From assembly GCA_016858145.1 (NCBI GenBank), contig JAEHOE010000075.1:186001-250000 (forward strand): a stretch of 64,000 nucleotides of DNA. The letters are read 5' to 3'. Below the pieces are notes generated by a model that was not told the origin of the DNA, did not search any database, and saw nothing but the letters and a program-made list of their open reading frames with translations. Numbering within the stretch: position 1 is the stretch's first letter; every line of letters starts with the position of its first letter. Positions 12,301 to 25,012 of this stretch are shown here, one piece after another. The position numbers and the translations under genes were made by a program. The stretch is from Edaphochlamys debaryana (Eukaryota; Chlorophyta; Chlorophyceae; Chlamydomonadales).

Positions 12301-12428
12301 CGCCGTACCTTGGGCGCCGCAGCTTAAGAGGCTGTCGCCGGCTCTACCTGCAAGTCATACTTCCACACAGCAGATATCCACATACCACAGCTTCGCAGCT
12401 TGTCACCTTTCGGCCTTCTGCCCGAGCC

Positions 12429-15400
12429 ATGGCTGGGGCGCACGAGGTCGCGGTGGCGGTCGAACAAGGCCAACCACGAGTCCAAGACGTTGACCACTTC
12501 GACCTGCGACTGCTGGTCGACGCGGTGAGCACAGTGGGGGTTTGACACTATGCTTCTGCGGCGATTGGCATTCCCGCGATGCTGCAGCGCTCGTCGGTTC
12601 ACTCGTAGAGCACGCTGCTCAACACGGATATGGGCAACGGGATTGGCCTGTCGACGGGACTCCTGGGTTCACTTATCCTCGCTGGGCCCCGGCCGGCCCC
12701 GGCCATGAGGCCCCAACTGCGCTCCGCCCCCGCCTGTTTCTATCTCCCTGCAGACGGCAATCGATGTAGGCCTGCATGGCGGCTTTAGCTTCTTCGTTCC
12801 AGGCAGCAGGGCCAACCGGGCCCAAGCTGAGAAGGGCAAGCGGACGAAGCTCCCGCCCACAGGCTGGGCGCGGTCAGCTGTGCACGCCGCCGCCAAGGCC
12901 GTCCGGCGGGAGCTTGCAGACCAGGCCACACGCACCCCAGTGCCGAATGGCTCAGGTACGCAGTCCCAAGTCCCCTGTCTCACAAGGGTCAGCTCTCTGT
13001 TTCGCTGCACGAATCTTTCCCGTGTCCGCTTGCCCCTCTGACGAGCGTCTTGGGTGACGAGACACTGTGCCCCACGCATCGACCCTGTGCCCCATCCTGC
13101 CCACCCCATCCCCGCAGCCACGGGCTCTGTGGCTCACTTCGCCGACGCGGCTCACGCACTCCTGCAGCCAAGCGTCATGCAGCCCTTCCGGGACTGGCTG
13201 AAGCCCCAGCGCCTAGCCATCCGGCAGCATGCCCTCCTGGCGGTGCCGTGCTCTGTGGATCTGAAGATTGCGATGAAGGCCGGTGGCAAGCCCGAGCCCA
13301 CGGCTCTAGAATGCCTTCACGTCGACCTGTCGGTGAGTGGCTCGGGGCTTGCCAGCGGGCATGGACAGCGAGAGGCACGCATAGGGGCTAGCGTCCTCAA
13401 CGCAACAGCCTGAGGGTCAGCTGACCTCACCGCTCCCGCCCTCTCTCGGGCCCACTGCTTCCCCCAGCGCCTGGTCCTGTACAAGCTCATCTACACGGAG
13501 GCCGCCAACCTGCGCCACACGCCCGAGGTGCTGCTCTTCCTCTTCTTCGTCTACCTCGTGTCCAGCGACCTCGCGCCGGTGAGCACCTCACTCACACCCT
13601 CGCTTCAGAGCGAGGAGACCGCGAGGCGGGGCCGTCGGCTGCTCAGTAGCGGTCTGCATGGTTGGCACAGGCTTAGCTAGTTTGCTGCCTTGCGTCCGAT
13701 CCCTGCGCCAACCGCACCCTGCGCCTCTCACTCTTTGCTCCTCAGGTGCTCGGGCGCCGCACCGACGACGAGCTGCGCAGCCACTACCGCAAGCTGGTGT
13801 CCTTCAGGCAGGACACCATCGACCGCCTTGGAGTCCTCTCGGACGCCAAGATCCCCGCGGGCAGCGGGCTGCTGGAGCTCGCGACGCGCCTGCATACGGA
13901 GCTGCGGGCTGCGCAGGCCACGGAGGGCGCTGCCCGGGAAGCCCTGGAGAGGGCGGAGGTTGCCCAGCGGGAGGCGCAGGAGAAGGAGGCAGCGGCCCGC
14001 CTGGCACAGGTGGCAGCGGCGCAGGTGGCGTCGCGCCCGCGCCACGTCCCCCGTCCCAGCCTCGGTGGCGCGTCCACCTCCACCGCCATGCAGTCCGACA
14101 CCGAGGCCGCCGAGATCACCCCCGGCCCCTCGTCTTCAGAGTCCAGTCGGGCCAGCTCGCCCCTCAACACCCCCTCTCCGCAGCCCGGCAGTGCGGAGCT
14201 CGACCGCCTCGCTGCCGCCGTTGAGGCCGCCGCTGAGGCCGCCCACGTAGCCACTGGGAACTACGCAAGGTTCCTGCAGGCGGTGGTCCTGCAGGACACC
14301 GCTGTTGCCGCGGTGCGTGAGCTGGTCAATACTTCCATCGCGGACTTCACCTGGCAGGGCAGCGGCCTGGGCTCCACCTTCCTCACGAAGGTGCGTGCGT
14401 GCGTGCCACTACTGAGTGCCCCTGCTCACCAGGTGCTTTGGAACGCTGACGGCCTTCAGATTTTCGCCCTGAACACCCCATTCTTCTGCTACACTCCATT
14501 CTTCCCCTGCCGCTTCCCCCGCCCACCCCCGCAGATCGTGCAGCCAATGTTCTCGCTGCTCGTGGAGCAGGTCAGCATGCTGGGCCAGAACAAGTACCAC
14601 GCGCGCGAGGCTGCCCAGCGCGCGGCCCAGGACGATCTGACCGAGAGCATGTCCAACCCCGACACGGTGGCGGCGGCCGTGGGCGTGCTCGGCTGCGACA
14701 CCCGGGCGGGACCGGTCTCCGTAGCCGCCTCGGGCGACGCCGCGGGCGACGTGGAGAGCGGCGGCAACCCGCAGCGTCAGTCGGTATTCGGCGAGCTGCT
14801 GCAGCGCCTCATGGCCGTTGGCTCGGGCGGGGAAGGTTAGACCGGGCGGGTTCGGGTTTGGGTTCGGACAAGTAAGGGGAAGGCACCCTCTTGCGGCAGG
14901 AGCACTCAGCCTGTTAGCCTGTTAGACGTCCTCAGGCAGACTTCTTAGCATAAACCCCTGCCTGCCCGCCTACCCGTTCCCTTTGCCCGCCCTCAGCTGC
15001 TCGGCAGTACGTGCCTGCAGAGCTGCTGTCAATGGGCCCCGGCTCTCCGCCGCTGCCCGGCTGCGCCTCCCTCTGCGGCGCTGAGGAGCTGCTGAGCCAC
15101 CGGCTGGGGGACATGATGGCAGCGGGCGAGGGCCAGGTGTGTGCATGGCCTGGGGGGCACATGCATGCAGCAGCTGCTATCTTTTCCTTCCTGTCGCCCT
15201 AGCTATACCGCACCACTGGACCTATCCCCAGTCTTGGGCTGGCGTCGCTTGAGTCTCCTCTGCGCGAATCATCAACGAACTCCTCACTCCATCCGTCTGT
15301 CCCCATCCGTCACAGACCGAGGTGGCCGCTGATCTGCGCCTGGAGTTGGACCTGGTGCGGCGCTGCATGGTGGGCCGCTCCTTCTGGACGGCGGTGGCGT

Positions 15401-18400
15401 CCCGCAAGACCTTCACGGAGCACCGCTCGGTGACGATGCCCCTGGTCTCGTTCGACCGCACCTTCACCTTCCTCGTCTGCGTCTTCGCCACCCTGTGCGC
15501 CGCGGTGGGTGCCCTAGAGGGACGAGGGTGACAGCGGGGTGGGACGGAGGGCCGGGTTCGCCCTAAAGCACAACCGCCGGCGCGGGGCAGCACCGCCGGG
15601 CCCCTCGCGTGTCCCCCTCCTGACTCTCTCCTCTTCCCGCTACCCCCTCCTCCCTCCCCCCCTCCCGCCCTTCCCCCTCCCCAAGGCCTGGACCGGCTCC
15701 CACGACCGCACCCGCTGGCTGGCCGCCGTCGTGCCCCTGCACTGGGCCCTGGTGCTGCTGACGTGGACCCTGCGCGCCGTGCTGTCCGCGGGCCCGCCGG
15801 TTTCCCTGCTGTCGTACACGGCTCACGACGGCAGTCAAGTCAACGCCACGGATCCCAACTACAAGAGCAACGCCTGCAGTACTGCTTCCGCCGCCGCGGC
15901 CCGTCGCGGCGTCCAGCTCGCTGCAACTGCCGCGAGCGTGATCTCTTGGGCCCTCGTTATGGGCTTCGTGGCATCATGCTGGGTGTCCTGGGCGGTGCTG
16001 ACGTTCGTCGCCTTCAGGCCCGGCTCCAAGCTCTTCAAGGTGTATGCCGTGGTCTACGCGGTCGTGCTTCTGGTGTACGAGCTGGGCTGGAGGTAAGGGC
16101 CTAGGGATAGTGCACGCTATGCCATAGCGCTTGCTGTCGCCATCTCCCAGCGTGCTCAACGTGCCACGCTCTCAGCCCTCACCTCCTTCGCTGCTCCCGC
16201 CGTCCGCTTGGCCCTCACAGGCAGTCCACCCCTGGCGGCTACGTGCGCAAGTCCCTGGCCGATTGGCTCATCCCCGCCTCCAGCGGCGGCTCGCCCATGT
16301 TTCCCGTCGCCGCCCACCTGCGCACGGACTGGCGCCGCCTGCTGGGCAACGCGCTGCTGTGGGCCGTGGCTCTGGGCATCATGGGTGCGCTGGACTGGTT
16401 CGTGCTGGTGCGCCCCGCGCGGCCCCGCATGCAGGCCATCCTGGCCGCCGACTGGACCGTGGGGGCGGACCTGGACCTCCTGCTGGCGGCAATGCAGGTG
16501 GGGGCGCGAGGCATGTTCGCAGGGGACCGCAGCGTGGCTGCGAAAGGGAACACGCCGGGCTGGTGCTAAGCGGTCAAGTCCCTTGCCTTCTAGTCCCTTC
16601 CTGCTGCGGCCTCTGGCCCCTGCTGAATCCTGATGCCTCCATGCCGTCCTATGCCCTCAGCTCATCCTCCTCTTCCTGCTGAGCCTGGTGGTGGCGGGAG
16701 TGTCGTACTCGGTGGCCACTTCCCTGTGGGGCTGCCTGCAAGGCATCCGCCAGCACATCGGCGCAGTCCGCAACTTCGGCCAGCTCCGCGCGGGCTACAA
16801 CAGGATCCAGAATGACATGGCCGACCGGCTGCTCAAGCCGAACGGCATTGGCCTGGCCGAGAAAACGGGCCTCGGCAAGTGGGAGAAGCGCCAGGTGAGG
16901 CTCCTGCCTGCCTTGCTTAGACTCACCAGTATCGGGGCGGGTCGTGGTTGCGGCCCCCTCACTGATCTAACCAGCCTCTCCGCGTCCCCGGTACCGGGGC
17001 TTGGGTTGCGGCCCCGACATTTAATCCAAGCAAATCTGTATCTTAACGATCGCAGGACATCGCCTCTCTGGTCGCCTCCATGTGGAACGCCATCGTGACC
17101 TCGCTGGGCAACCGAGACCTGCTGTCTGGCAAGGAGCGCAAGAACCTGCTGTGCACTCCGGTGAGCGTGGGGCGCGCGCTTGATGATTATGCCGTGGCCA
17201 CTCTGGACTCGGGAGCAGGGCAAGCCGGCTGCGCGGCGCGTCGTTAGGTTAACACCCAAAGTCCCTTCTACATCCCTTCCCAAACCTTAGGTGACGACCT
17301 TCAGGCCCAAGCAAGTGCTGCAGGACTGCCGAGATGCCCTCAACCCCAACGCGCGAGAGGCAGCGCCCCAGCAGCCGCCCCAGGCCGCGGAGGCGGCAGC
17401 CCCGGTGCCATCCTCCGCTGGTGGTACGCCCACTCCCGCCGGCACAACCCCCGGCCGCTCGCCCACTCCTTACCCGGCCCGCACGCAGCCGGCTTCCCAG
17501 ACGTCGTCACCTCCTCCTGCACGCACGCCCCCCTGCACCTACCTGCCCCCCATCGCTATCTACGTTGGTGAGTCCCCGCTCGACGCAGCTGCCTGAGCAC
17601 CGCTGCCCCACGCCACACCGCCATCATTACCGTTTCTGACGCCTTTATTTGCACCCCATCCCGCCGCCCTTCCCTCTGCCGCCCTGCAGCCCAAGTGCCC
17701 CAGCTGGTGTCCGGCTGGTACGCCTCGGCCCAGCAGCTGGAGATGCTGCAGGAGGCCTACGCCTACCTGCTCACCCTGCTGGCCGCCATCGGGGCCGTAA
17801 ACAGGGACGGTGCCACGGGGCCCGCGGTTTCAAGGGAGGCCTGCGAAGCACGCGCTGCGCGCCGCCTGGCGCGGCTTGACAAGCAGGCGCAGGGGCAGCT
17901 TCGCGCCGGCTCCCCCGAGCCGGGGCTGAACCTGGGCGCGCTCCTGCCCGAGAAGCTCAAGACTATCCCCAGCAGCCCCGGCACCTGGAGCGGCCTGAAG
18001 GCTCGCAAGGAGCTGCTGGAGGCGGTCAAGCACCTCCTCGTGACCCTGGTAGCGGCTGTGAAGGTGAGGAGAAACGGCGGGCGAATGGATGGAGTCAAGT
18101 GGGAGACATGTGTGGACACTTGGAGGCGGGCGGATGGATGGATGGGTGAAGGCAGGCAATGTGGGGGCCGTGTGTCAACGTTTTCGCGCCTGCCTCCCAC
18201 TCGCCTACCCAGGTTTACAGCGAGCCGGGGGCACAGCTCAAAGACCAGGATGATGCGGTGGAGGCGCTGGGCTGGGCGCTGCACTCCCTGGCAGCTGCGC
18301 TCCACAAGGTGAGGGGCTGGGCAAAGTGCAAAAGTGTGGGGCTGGGTGCAGTGTGTGCAATCTCATCATTACTTGACTGCTGGCAGGGTGCAAGCTTTGG

Positions 18401-21400
18401 CCTGATGCGATGCTGCTGTTGCTCTTGGTACCCGCAGGTCGTGCCTTCAGGCCATGCTCCTTTCCTCGTGCTGGGCTCGGCGGTGCAGCTTCGGCACTTC
18501 GTGTCGGACCCCGTGCTAGAGGCCATGCACGCAGGCCTGCAGGCAAGCGGGAGGGAGGAGGGGCACCAGCGGCTGCTTCGCGGCAGTTGCTCTGACCAGC
18601 AGGCCCTTACCGCCACCCTGCGCTGCTGCCCACCACAGGCTCTCGTCGGCACCACTGCTGGCCCCGCACGCCCTGCCCATCTACCTTCGTGCGAGGACTT
18701 CCTCGCGGTAGGTACCTCGGGCGATTAGATGAGTGTGTGGGGGTGGGCAGGCAGCGACCGTTCAGCTGCGCCAGCGCTTTGGTGCCTGCCTTTGAAGCTG
18801 AAGTGCGTCCTCTTGCCTTGCACGCCCGCAGGTGGCCAAGTGGCTGACGGCCATCCTGGCCCCCACGGACGAGGGCACCACGCCCTCCTCCACCGAGGCC
18901 CTCAGCCTGCTCACGGACTTCGCCTCCGGCCTGTCCAACCCCGACATGCCCAATGCCCCCACCGTCGCCGCCATGCTCTCCGTCACCACCCTCATCCCTC
19001 ACTTTAAGGTGGGGGCGGCCGCAGCCAGGCAAGGTTGTCCCCATGGCCGATAGTTCTGCCCCGTCATAACTCGGGTGCTGACGTACCGGTAGCCTGGCCC
19101 TCACTCGCTTCCCTCTGCATGTGTGCCCCCGCAGGAGGCGGTCGTGTTCGCCCTCAGCAGCAGGGACGCCTGCAACGTGATCAACCGGGACAGGGGCGCC
19201 AAGTGTGATGCCAAGCAGGCTCTGCCCGAGGATGAAGTGCTCTTTATAGTGTAAGTGCGCATAGTGCCATCGTTTGCAGGGTGGGAGGTTGGGAGGGCGA
19301 AACGCACTCCCCACAAGTCCAACTTCACAGTCAATGGTCTCTCATTATCCTTGCTTCCTCCCTCACTCGCTCCGCCCCGCAGCGACGACGCCTCCAACCC
19401 CATGCCCAGCAAGCTGCTGCAGTACCTGGCCTCCGAGTTCAAGGCCGAGCTGGACAACCTGCTCGAGCGCTGCGCAGCCAGCGTCAAGCCCCTGCCGCCA
19501 GGCGCAAAGGGCTACCAGCTGGTGAGGAGGCGGGTACTGGGGGGGAAGCAGCGCTGGTGCGACGCCTCGCCAAGGTGCACGCAGCGCCCTGGGCCGTGCG
19601 CTTCGCTATTTCTCACTTCTCTGGCCTCGCCCGCCCCGCGTGACACACAGGCCGACTTCTGCCGCGGCGGCCGGCTGTACGAGCACCGTGCGCAGCTGCT
19701 GCTGTGGGCCTCCTTCCGCGGCCAGGTGGGGCCTGGGCAGCTGCCTTCTGGTCGTCCGCCCGCATGGGCTTGGCCTTCTCAGCCTTGGCCTGGTTAGGTC
19801 CTCCCCGCAACCGCCTGGCTCCAACTAGGACGTGCCCAACCCGCTCGTACCAGGTATCGACCCATCCCCCTGCGTCACCTCCCCACCTCCCCCAGGTCCT
19901 GGCCCGCACCGTGGACGGTATGGCCATGTACCGCACCGCCCTGGCGCTGCAGGCGGTCACGGACGCACTGCTCACGGCCGACACCCTCACGGCCGATGGA
20001 AGGCCGGGCGCCGGACCCTCCGTGGCCGGGGGCGGCGTGCTGCCGATGACGAGCGTGGAGCAGGTGGCCGCTGTGCGAAAGGCGCTTACGGTAAGCGGGA
20101 TCAGCCGTGTCATCCCTGAGGAGACATACAGGTCTTTCCATAGGCGCCGAGACATAGGCGCCGAGACATAGGCTATCCTGACGTGGTTCGACCCGCCGCA
20201 CTATCCTGACGTGGTTCGACCCGCCGCACGCAGAACCCCGAGATCACGAGTGCCGAGGAGCTGGCCGACGTGCTGTGCGGCCTGGTGCCGGGCCTACGGG
20301 ACCTGCTGGACGCCAAGTACGGCACCGTGGTCGCCAGCCAGGTGTTTGCGGAGCTGGACGCATCCAAGAACCTGGGCGACAGCTGGCGCGCGCACGGCAT
20401 CCGCCTGCTGCTGACCCGCTACAGCGCCTGCCTCCAGGTCTCGTACCTCGAGGTGAGCATCAGAGGGTGCAGAGCCAGCACGTGGAGATTCGAAGTCCGT
20501 CACGGCTCCTGGCCCGCTTCATCCACGCACCGCTTATCCTCTCCCACACACTCGCCCATGCTCCACAGGAGGTCGAGGCCTTCACGGTTTCCAACGAGCT
20601 AGACTACAAGTTCGCCGTCAAGCACAACGACAGCGTCTTCGTGCGCGCCGTGCCCCTGGACCAACACGAGTCGCTCCACGCGGAGGGCCTCACGGCAACC
20701 AAGCGGCGCGAGCTGCGCACGCAGCTGTGGAGGGGCCGGGACTACCTGCTCGGGCTAAAGACGGCAGACGTCGAGGTGCTCTACAGGTGGGCTTGCTTGC
20801 GTACGTGCGAGACTCCCGACAGGCTCCGCTGACGTCAACAGCTGCATCAACGACAGAGGGGGAAACACCAGGGTCGTGGGCGTGGGATGATAACACCATC
20901 TTGTCCTCGTTCCCGCCATTGCTGTCTGACAGGATTCGGCAGCCCGTGAACGTGAGCGGCGACGGCGGCAGCGTCATCCTGGGCGAGGGCAAGCCCGAGA
21001 ACCAGAACGTGGCGCTGCCGTACTGCACCGGCCACCTGGTGCAGACCATCGACATGAACCAGGACAACACCCTCGCGCAGGTGGGCCCGTGCCTTCAATC
21101 CGTAAAAGGGGCGTTCCTCACAGGGGCGACGCTAATTACCGGTACTGCGCAACGCTAGCTAACTCCGTACTGACCAAGCGGCGGACTTACGGCTCCCTTG
21201 TGTCCGCAGGCCTTCAAGCTGCGCAACCTCACTCTCGAGTTCAAGCCCGTGGACTACAGCCCCGCCCAGCATGTGGCGGTCGTGGGGTACCCCGAGTGGG
21301 TCTTCTCCTACCGGTGAGCAAGGCTGGGGGGCCTGGGCAGGCAGCAGCGGTCCATCGGTTCCCAGTTGTCCGTTGGGTCACTGCGTGGCTTCGTGCTCTC

Positions 21401-24325
21401 AAGCCCACCCTTGCCTCCCTTCGTTGCGCTCGGCAGGTGCGGTCTGGCCGCTGAGCTGGCGGCGCAGACGGAGCGCATCTTTGGAACCCAGATCCAGCGC
21501 GTCATGGCCTTCCCCAGCGGCGTCCGCTCGCACTACGGCCACCCCGACCTGTGGAACAAGATCTTCTGCGCCAGCCGCGGCGGCGTGAGCAAGGCCAACG
21601 CGGTCCAGCACGTGGCAGAGGACGCGTTCGGTGGCTTCAACGCCATCAAGCGGGGCGGTCTGTCCAAGTACGTGTCCTACACCTCCGTCGGCAAGGGCCG
21701 AGACATGGGCCTCGACTCCATCCTCGGCTTCGAGGGCAAGGTAGGGGTTGCACCAGAGCTTGACAGGGACTGTGGTGCTGCTTGGAGGGCTTTGCGCATG
21801 GGCCGGGCGGCGTGGGTCTTAAATGGAGCTGCACCGCTAAACTGCGTTCATGCTGTTGCCGCCGCAGATCTCCAAGGGCGCCGCCGAGCAGGCCATCTCC
21901 CGCGACATCCGCTTCCTGGCCACCAACTTCGACTTCTTCCGCTCGCTGTCCCTCTACTTCACCTCGGTCGGGCACTTCATCGGCACCTGGATCACCATCT
22001 TCACCATCCAGGCGGGCCTGTGGGTGCAGCTGCTGCTGCTCCTGGGCGGCGCCAGCTCGGGCGACAGCGGCATCGCATCGGCCGTGGGAGCCATCCAGAT
22101 CCTGCAGGTGGGGCCGGGAGGGCAGAGGAGCCGCGTACCGGCCTGGCTGGGACGCACTCAAGGCCCCGGATGGGATCTCCTGCACATGCGCTCACGCTGT
22201 TTACCCTCCCGCACCCTCCGCAGCTGGGCACGCTCCCACTCCTCTGCAGCCTGTTCGCGCTGTGGGTGGAGATGGGTCTGTCCGCGGCGCTGTGGTCGCT
22301 GTTCCAGCAGCTGGTGTCGGGTGGCATCTTCTTCCACATCATCCGGTACGTGCCATGGTCTGTCCAGAAAGTGCACAAGGCCTGATCTTACAGGGCTCCG
22401 TCCAACACTGCTCCGTATCCAAGTGCTGATGCTCCTACTTACTTGATAGCACCATTTCCCTGCCCCAGGTCCGTCACCTCTTCCTTCCACTTTGGTCGCG
22501 CCATGCTCTTCGGCGGCGCCAGCTACGTGGCTACGGGCCGTGGCCTCTCGCTCGACCGCCGGTCCTTCACAGAGGTGCGTGCGCAACGCGTCTACCGGTA
22601 CCTTGCTGCTTTCCTGCATGTGCCCGCACTGCAAGCTTCCGGCTCTTCGTACTAGCATCCGTACGTCTCGCACGCGCTTCACTTGGCCTCCCCCCACGAC
22701 CACCTCCGCAGGTGTACTCTGGCTACGGCCGCAGCCACATGTTCCTGGGCCTGGATGTGCTCGTCATGTCGGTGCTCATCCTCATCGTGTCGGACAACGG
22801 TGGGGCGGGGCGAGGGGGTTTCTTGGGGCTCCGGAGCGCAGCGCTGTGAGGGATGTCACACCCAGTATTTGCCGGAGAGGCGTGTCCCCAACAGGTGGCC
22901 CTTGCTCTTGCCTCCGACTCCGCAGGCTACAGCGCGGCGCCCATCTCCGCCCTGGCGCTGTGGAGCTCCTTCCTGGTGGTGGTGGCGCTGCTTATCGGGC
23001 CCTTCTGGTTCACGCCCCACTACTTCAACATGCGCCTGGTGAGGAGGGTCGCGAGCTACCGTACCTTGCAGGGGGGCACACCTCGAGATGAGCACGCTAA
23101 GCCCCAATCCAAGCGCACCCACATGCCCTCGCGCTCAGCTCTGCCCTTGCCCATCTATTCCGTCCAATAACACCCGCACCTCCCTCTGTTGCTGTTCCGC
23201 AGGTTATTGACGACATCAAGGAGTTTGGGTCCTGGACGATCAAGGACGGCGGCGCGAGGGGCGTCAAGAGCTGGGAGGCGTGGCACACCGAGTTCATGGC
23301 GCCCCTGCGGAACGACCTGGGCGCGCAGGTGTTTGGCTACCGCGTGGGCAGCATCGTGTGCCTGCTGCTGCCGCGCTTCGTGATGTGCGTGCTGGGCTTC
23401 CTGGTGGCCGTCACGGCCGCCACATTCGACACGCCCAGCATCCCCGACCCCGTCTGGGTCATTGGCGGCAGCATCCTCACCTGGGCGGCGCTGCTGCTGT
23501 GGGCCGTGGCCAAGCGGTTGTATACGGGTTCGGGACTGATGGCCCGCTGGCGCTGGTTCAAGGCCGTCGTCCAGGTGAGGGCTTGGGGCAGCAAGGCAGT
23601 CAGGGCAACAGGGCCAGAGTTCGGCTGGGTACTGCGGGTGGGCCGCCTCTTCGGCCCCAGCAATCTCACAGCCGCCCTTCTGAACAAGCTCCCCTGCCGC
23701 TGCCCTGCCCACCAGGTCGTCAGTGCGTCGTTGGTCTTCCTGGTGCTCCTGGCCACCCTCATCCTGCCCCAGCGCGGCATCCGCTTCGCGGGCGTGCTCA
23801 TCACGCTGTGGGCCAACTACCTGGTCGCCTCGTTCGTGGTGCAGGCGGTCACCCTGCTCTTCCCCAAGCAACCTCTGCTCAGGTGGGGAGGCCGGTTGGG
23901 CGCTTGGAATCCACGTGCAGGGCTCTCGAAGCGCCCGGCCCCGCGGGCCCCGTCCTTCGACCTCGCGCTTCGTCTGACGCCCCGCTCCATCCGCTACCCT
24001 TCCCCCCAGGTCCCTGGTGGACGGCGCGTACCGGCAGGCGGACGTGCTGGTGGGCCTGGTGCTGTCGGTGGTGCTGGTGGTGCTGACGTTCATCGGCCAG
24101 ATCGGGCTCATCATGGTGGACAAGGTGCAGGCCACGGTGCAGTTCAACGGCGTCTACGCCACCAGCGGGCCCCTGGTGGTGCCGCCGCTGGGCCAGGAGC
24201 TGTTGGTACAGCCGGTCGCCGAGGGCGGGGCAGGGGGGCAGGTGGCCGCCGTGCCAGTGCCGGCGGCCGGTGCTGGGGGCGGTGCTGGGGGGCAGGTGGT
24301 GGTTGTGGCAGTGCCGGCGGCCTAA
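12429..24325 (+). CDS. 1,3-beta-glucan (callose) synthase catalytic subunit, GT48 (gene D)
   Basis: Integral plasma-membrane glycosyltransferase making 1,3-beta-glucan from UDP-glucose. It has about 30 short exons, the first being 12429-12524 (MAGAHEVAVAVEQ). An FKS1_dom1-like exon encodes LYKLIYTEAANLRHTPEVLL (13469-13578). A coiled-coil and Ala-rich stretch, then a first group of membrane segments (about 15460-16740), lead into the cytosolic catalytic half. That half has LLWASFRGQ then ARTVDGMAMYRTALALQAV, GEGKPENQNVA, LVQTIDMNQDN, FKLRNLTLEFK, HYGHPDLWNKIFCASRGGVS, EDAFGGFNAIKRGG and VGKGRDMGLDSILGFEGKIS. These are hallmark GT48 motifs and closest to plant callose synthases. A C-terminal cluster of membrane helices (21950-24180) ends with a Gly/Ala-rich tail and the TAA stop at 24323-24325. 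Family assignment is very secure; some exon edges in 16100-18750 are approximate. Confidence 0.93.
20141..20229 (+). repeat. two short tandem duplications at an intron end of gene D
   Basis: A 14-bp unit (taggcgccgagaca) occurs twice at 20141-20168. A 28-bp unit beginning tatcctgacgtgg then occurs twice at 20174-20201 and 20202-20229. The second copy abuts the acceptor of the exon starting NPEITSAEELAD. Confidence 0.9.
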
Positions 24326-24843
24326 AGCAACGCGCTCAATAGCGCTTGGTGTATCTTCATGTATCTGATGAATCGAGGCTCAGCGTCCCCTTCTTGCATG
24401 GGGGTTCCTCCGTGCTCGTTGTCTGGCAGCGCCGGCAACGATGATAAGACTGCACTTGTGAATTCGTATATTGACCGCTAGCGCGTGCATGGGTCCTGGG
24501 CTTCGACCTCACACATCGCAATTCAAGCTTGGCTGGGTTCCGCAAGTGCGAGGCATGGATGCAAGTGGCTGGCTGCTAGGCGTGACATGGATACCGCAGG
24601 AGTGTGAAGTGTCATGGCCACCTGTCCTTCGGGGTGCCTTAGCTCATAGACTTGGTGTGTTCCTTCCTCGAGGAGATTACTCGCAGGCGCAATGTAGCCA
24701 AGTTACACAAGGAGCGGTTCGTTGAGAGTGGGATGGTGGGGGCGGGACAGAGAGAGAGAGCTGCTCACTGTACGCAGATCACACAATAAAGCGCGCATGC
24801 GCATTTTGAGCGATGAGGCTCCTATTCCTTCCATGACAGACCA

Positions 24844-24848
24844 TGTAA
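24844..24848 (+). terminator. possible TGTAA polyadenylation signal of gene D
   Basis: TGTAA about 520 nt after the D stop codon, facing the E signal roughly 60 bp away. Confidence 0.4.
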
Positions 24849-24907
24849 TACATGCAATCCTCCTTGCCTTGGGCTACGTGCCCCAGGCCCATATTGGTAT
24901 TGCTCAT

Positions 24908-24912
24908 TTACA
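24908..24912 (-). terminator. TGTAA polyadenylation signal of gene E
   Basis: TTACA on the plus strand, read as TGTAA on the minus strand, about 100 nt after the E stop codon at 25013. The spacing suits a short 3' UTR. Confidence 0.5.
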
Positions 24913-25012
24913 AAACAGCAGCACCCACCAGCCAATCCGTACACCCTGGAACACTCCACGATTCTGCCAAACGCAACTTCACCAACGACCAGCCGCGCTG
25001 CACTCTTCCTCC

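Larger units (their letters stand above)
10427..12428. other. intergenic region between C and D
   Basis: About 2 kb without a convincing gene. It contains an AATAAA at 10503 shortly after the C stop, an 18-bp direct repeat (gtcaaagtgcagcc) near 11578-11610, and a GGGCC-rich block at 12205-12300 just upstream of the D start codon. Open frames lack domain signal or matching splice sites. Confidence 0.55.
24326..25012. other. tail-to-tail intergenic region between D and E
   Basis: Holds the 3' UTRs of two convergent genes. TGTAA at 24844-24848 serves D on the plus strand, and its reverse complement at 24908-24912 serves E. No further gene is seen. Confidence 0.55.
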
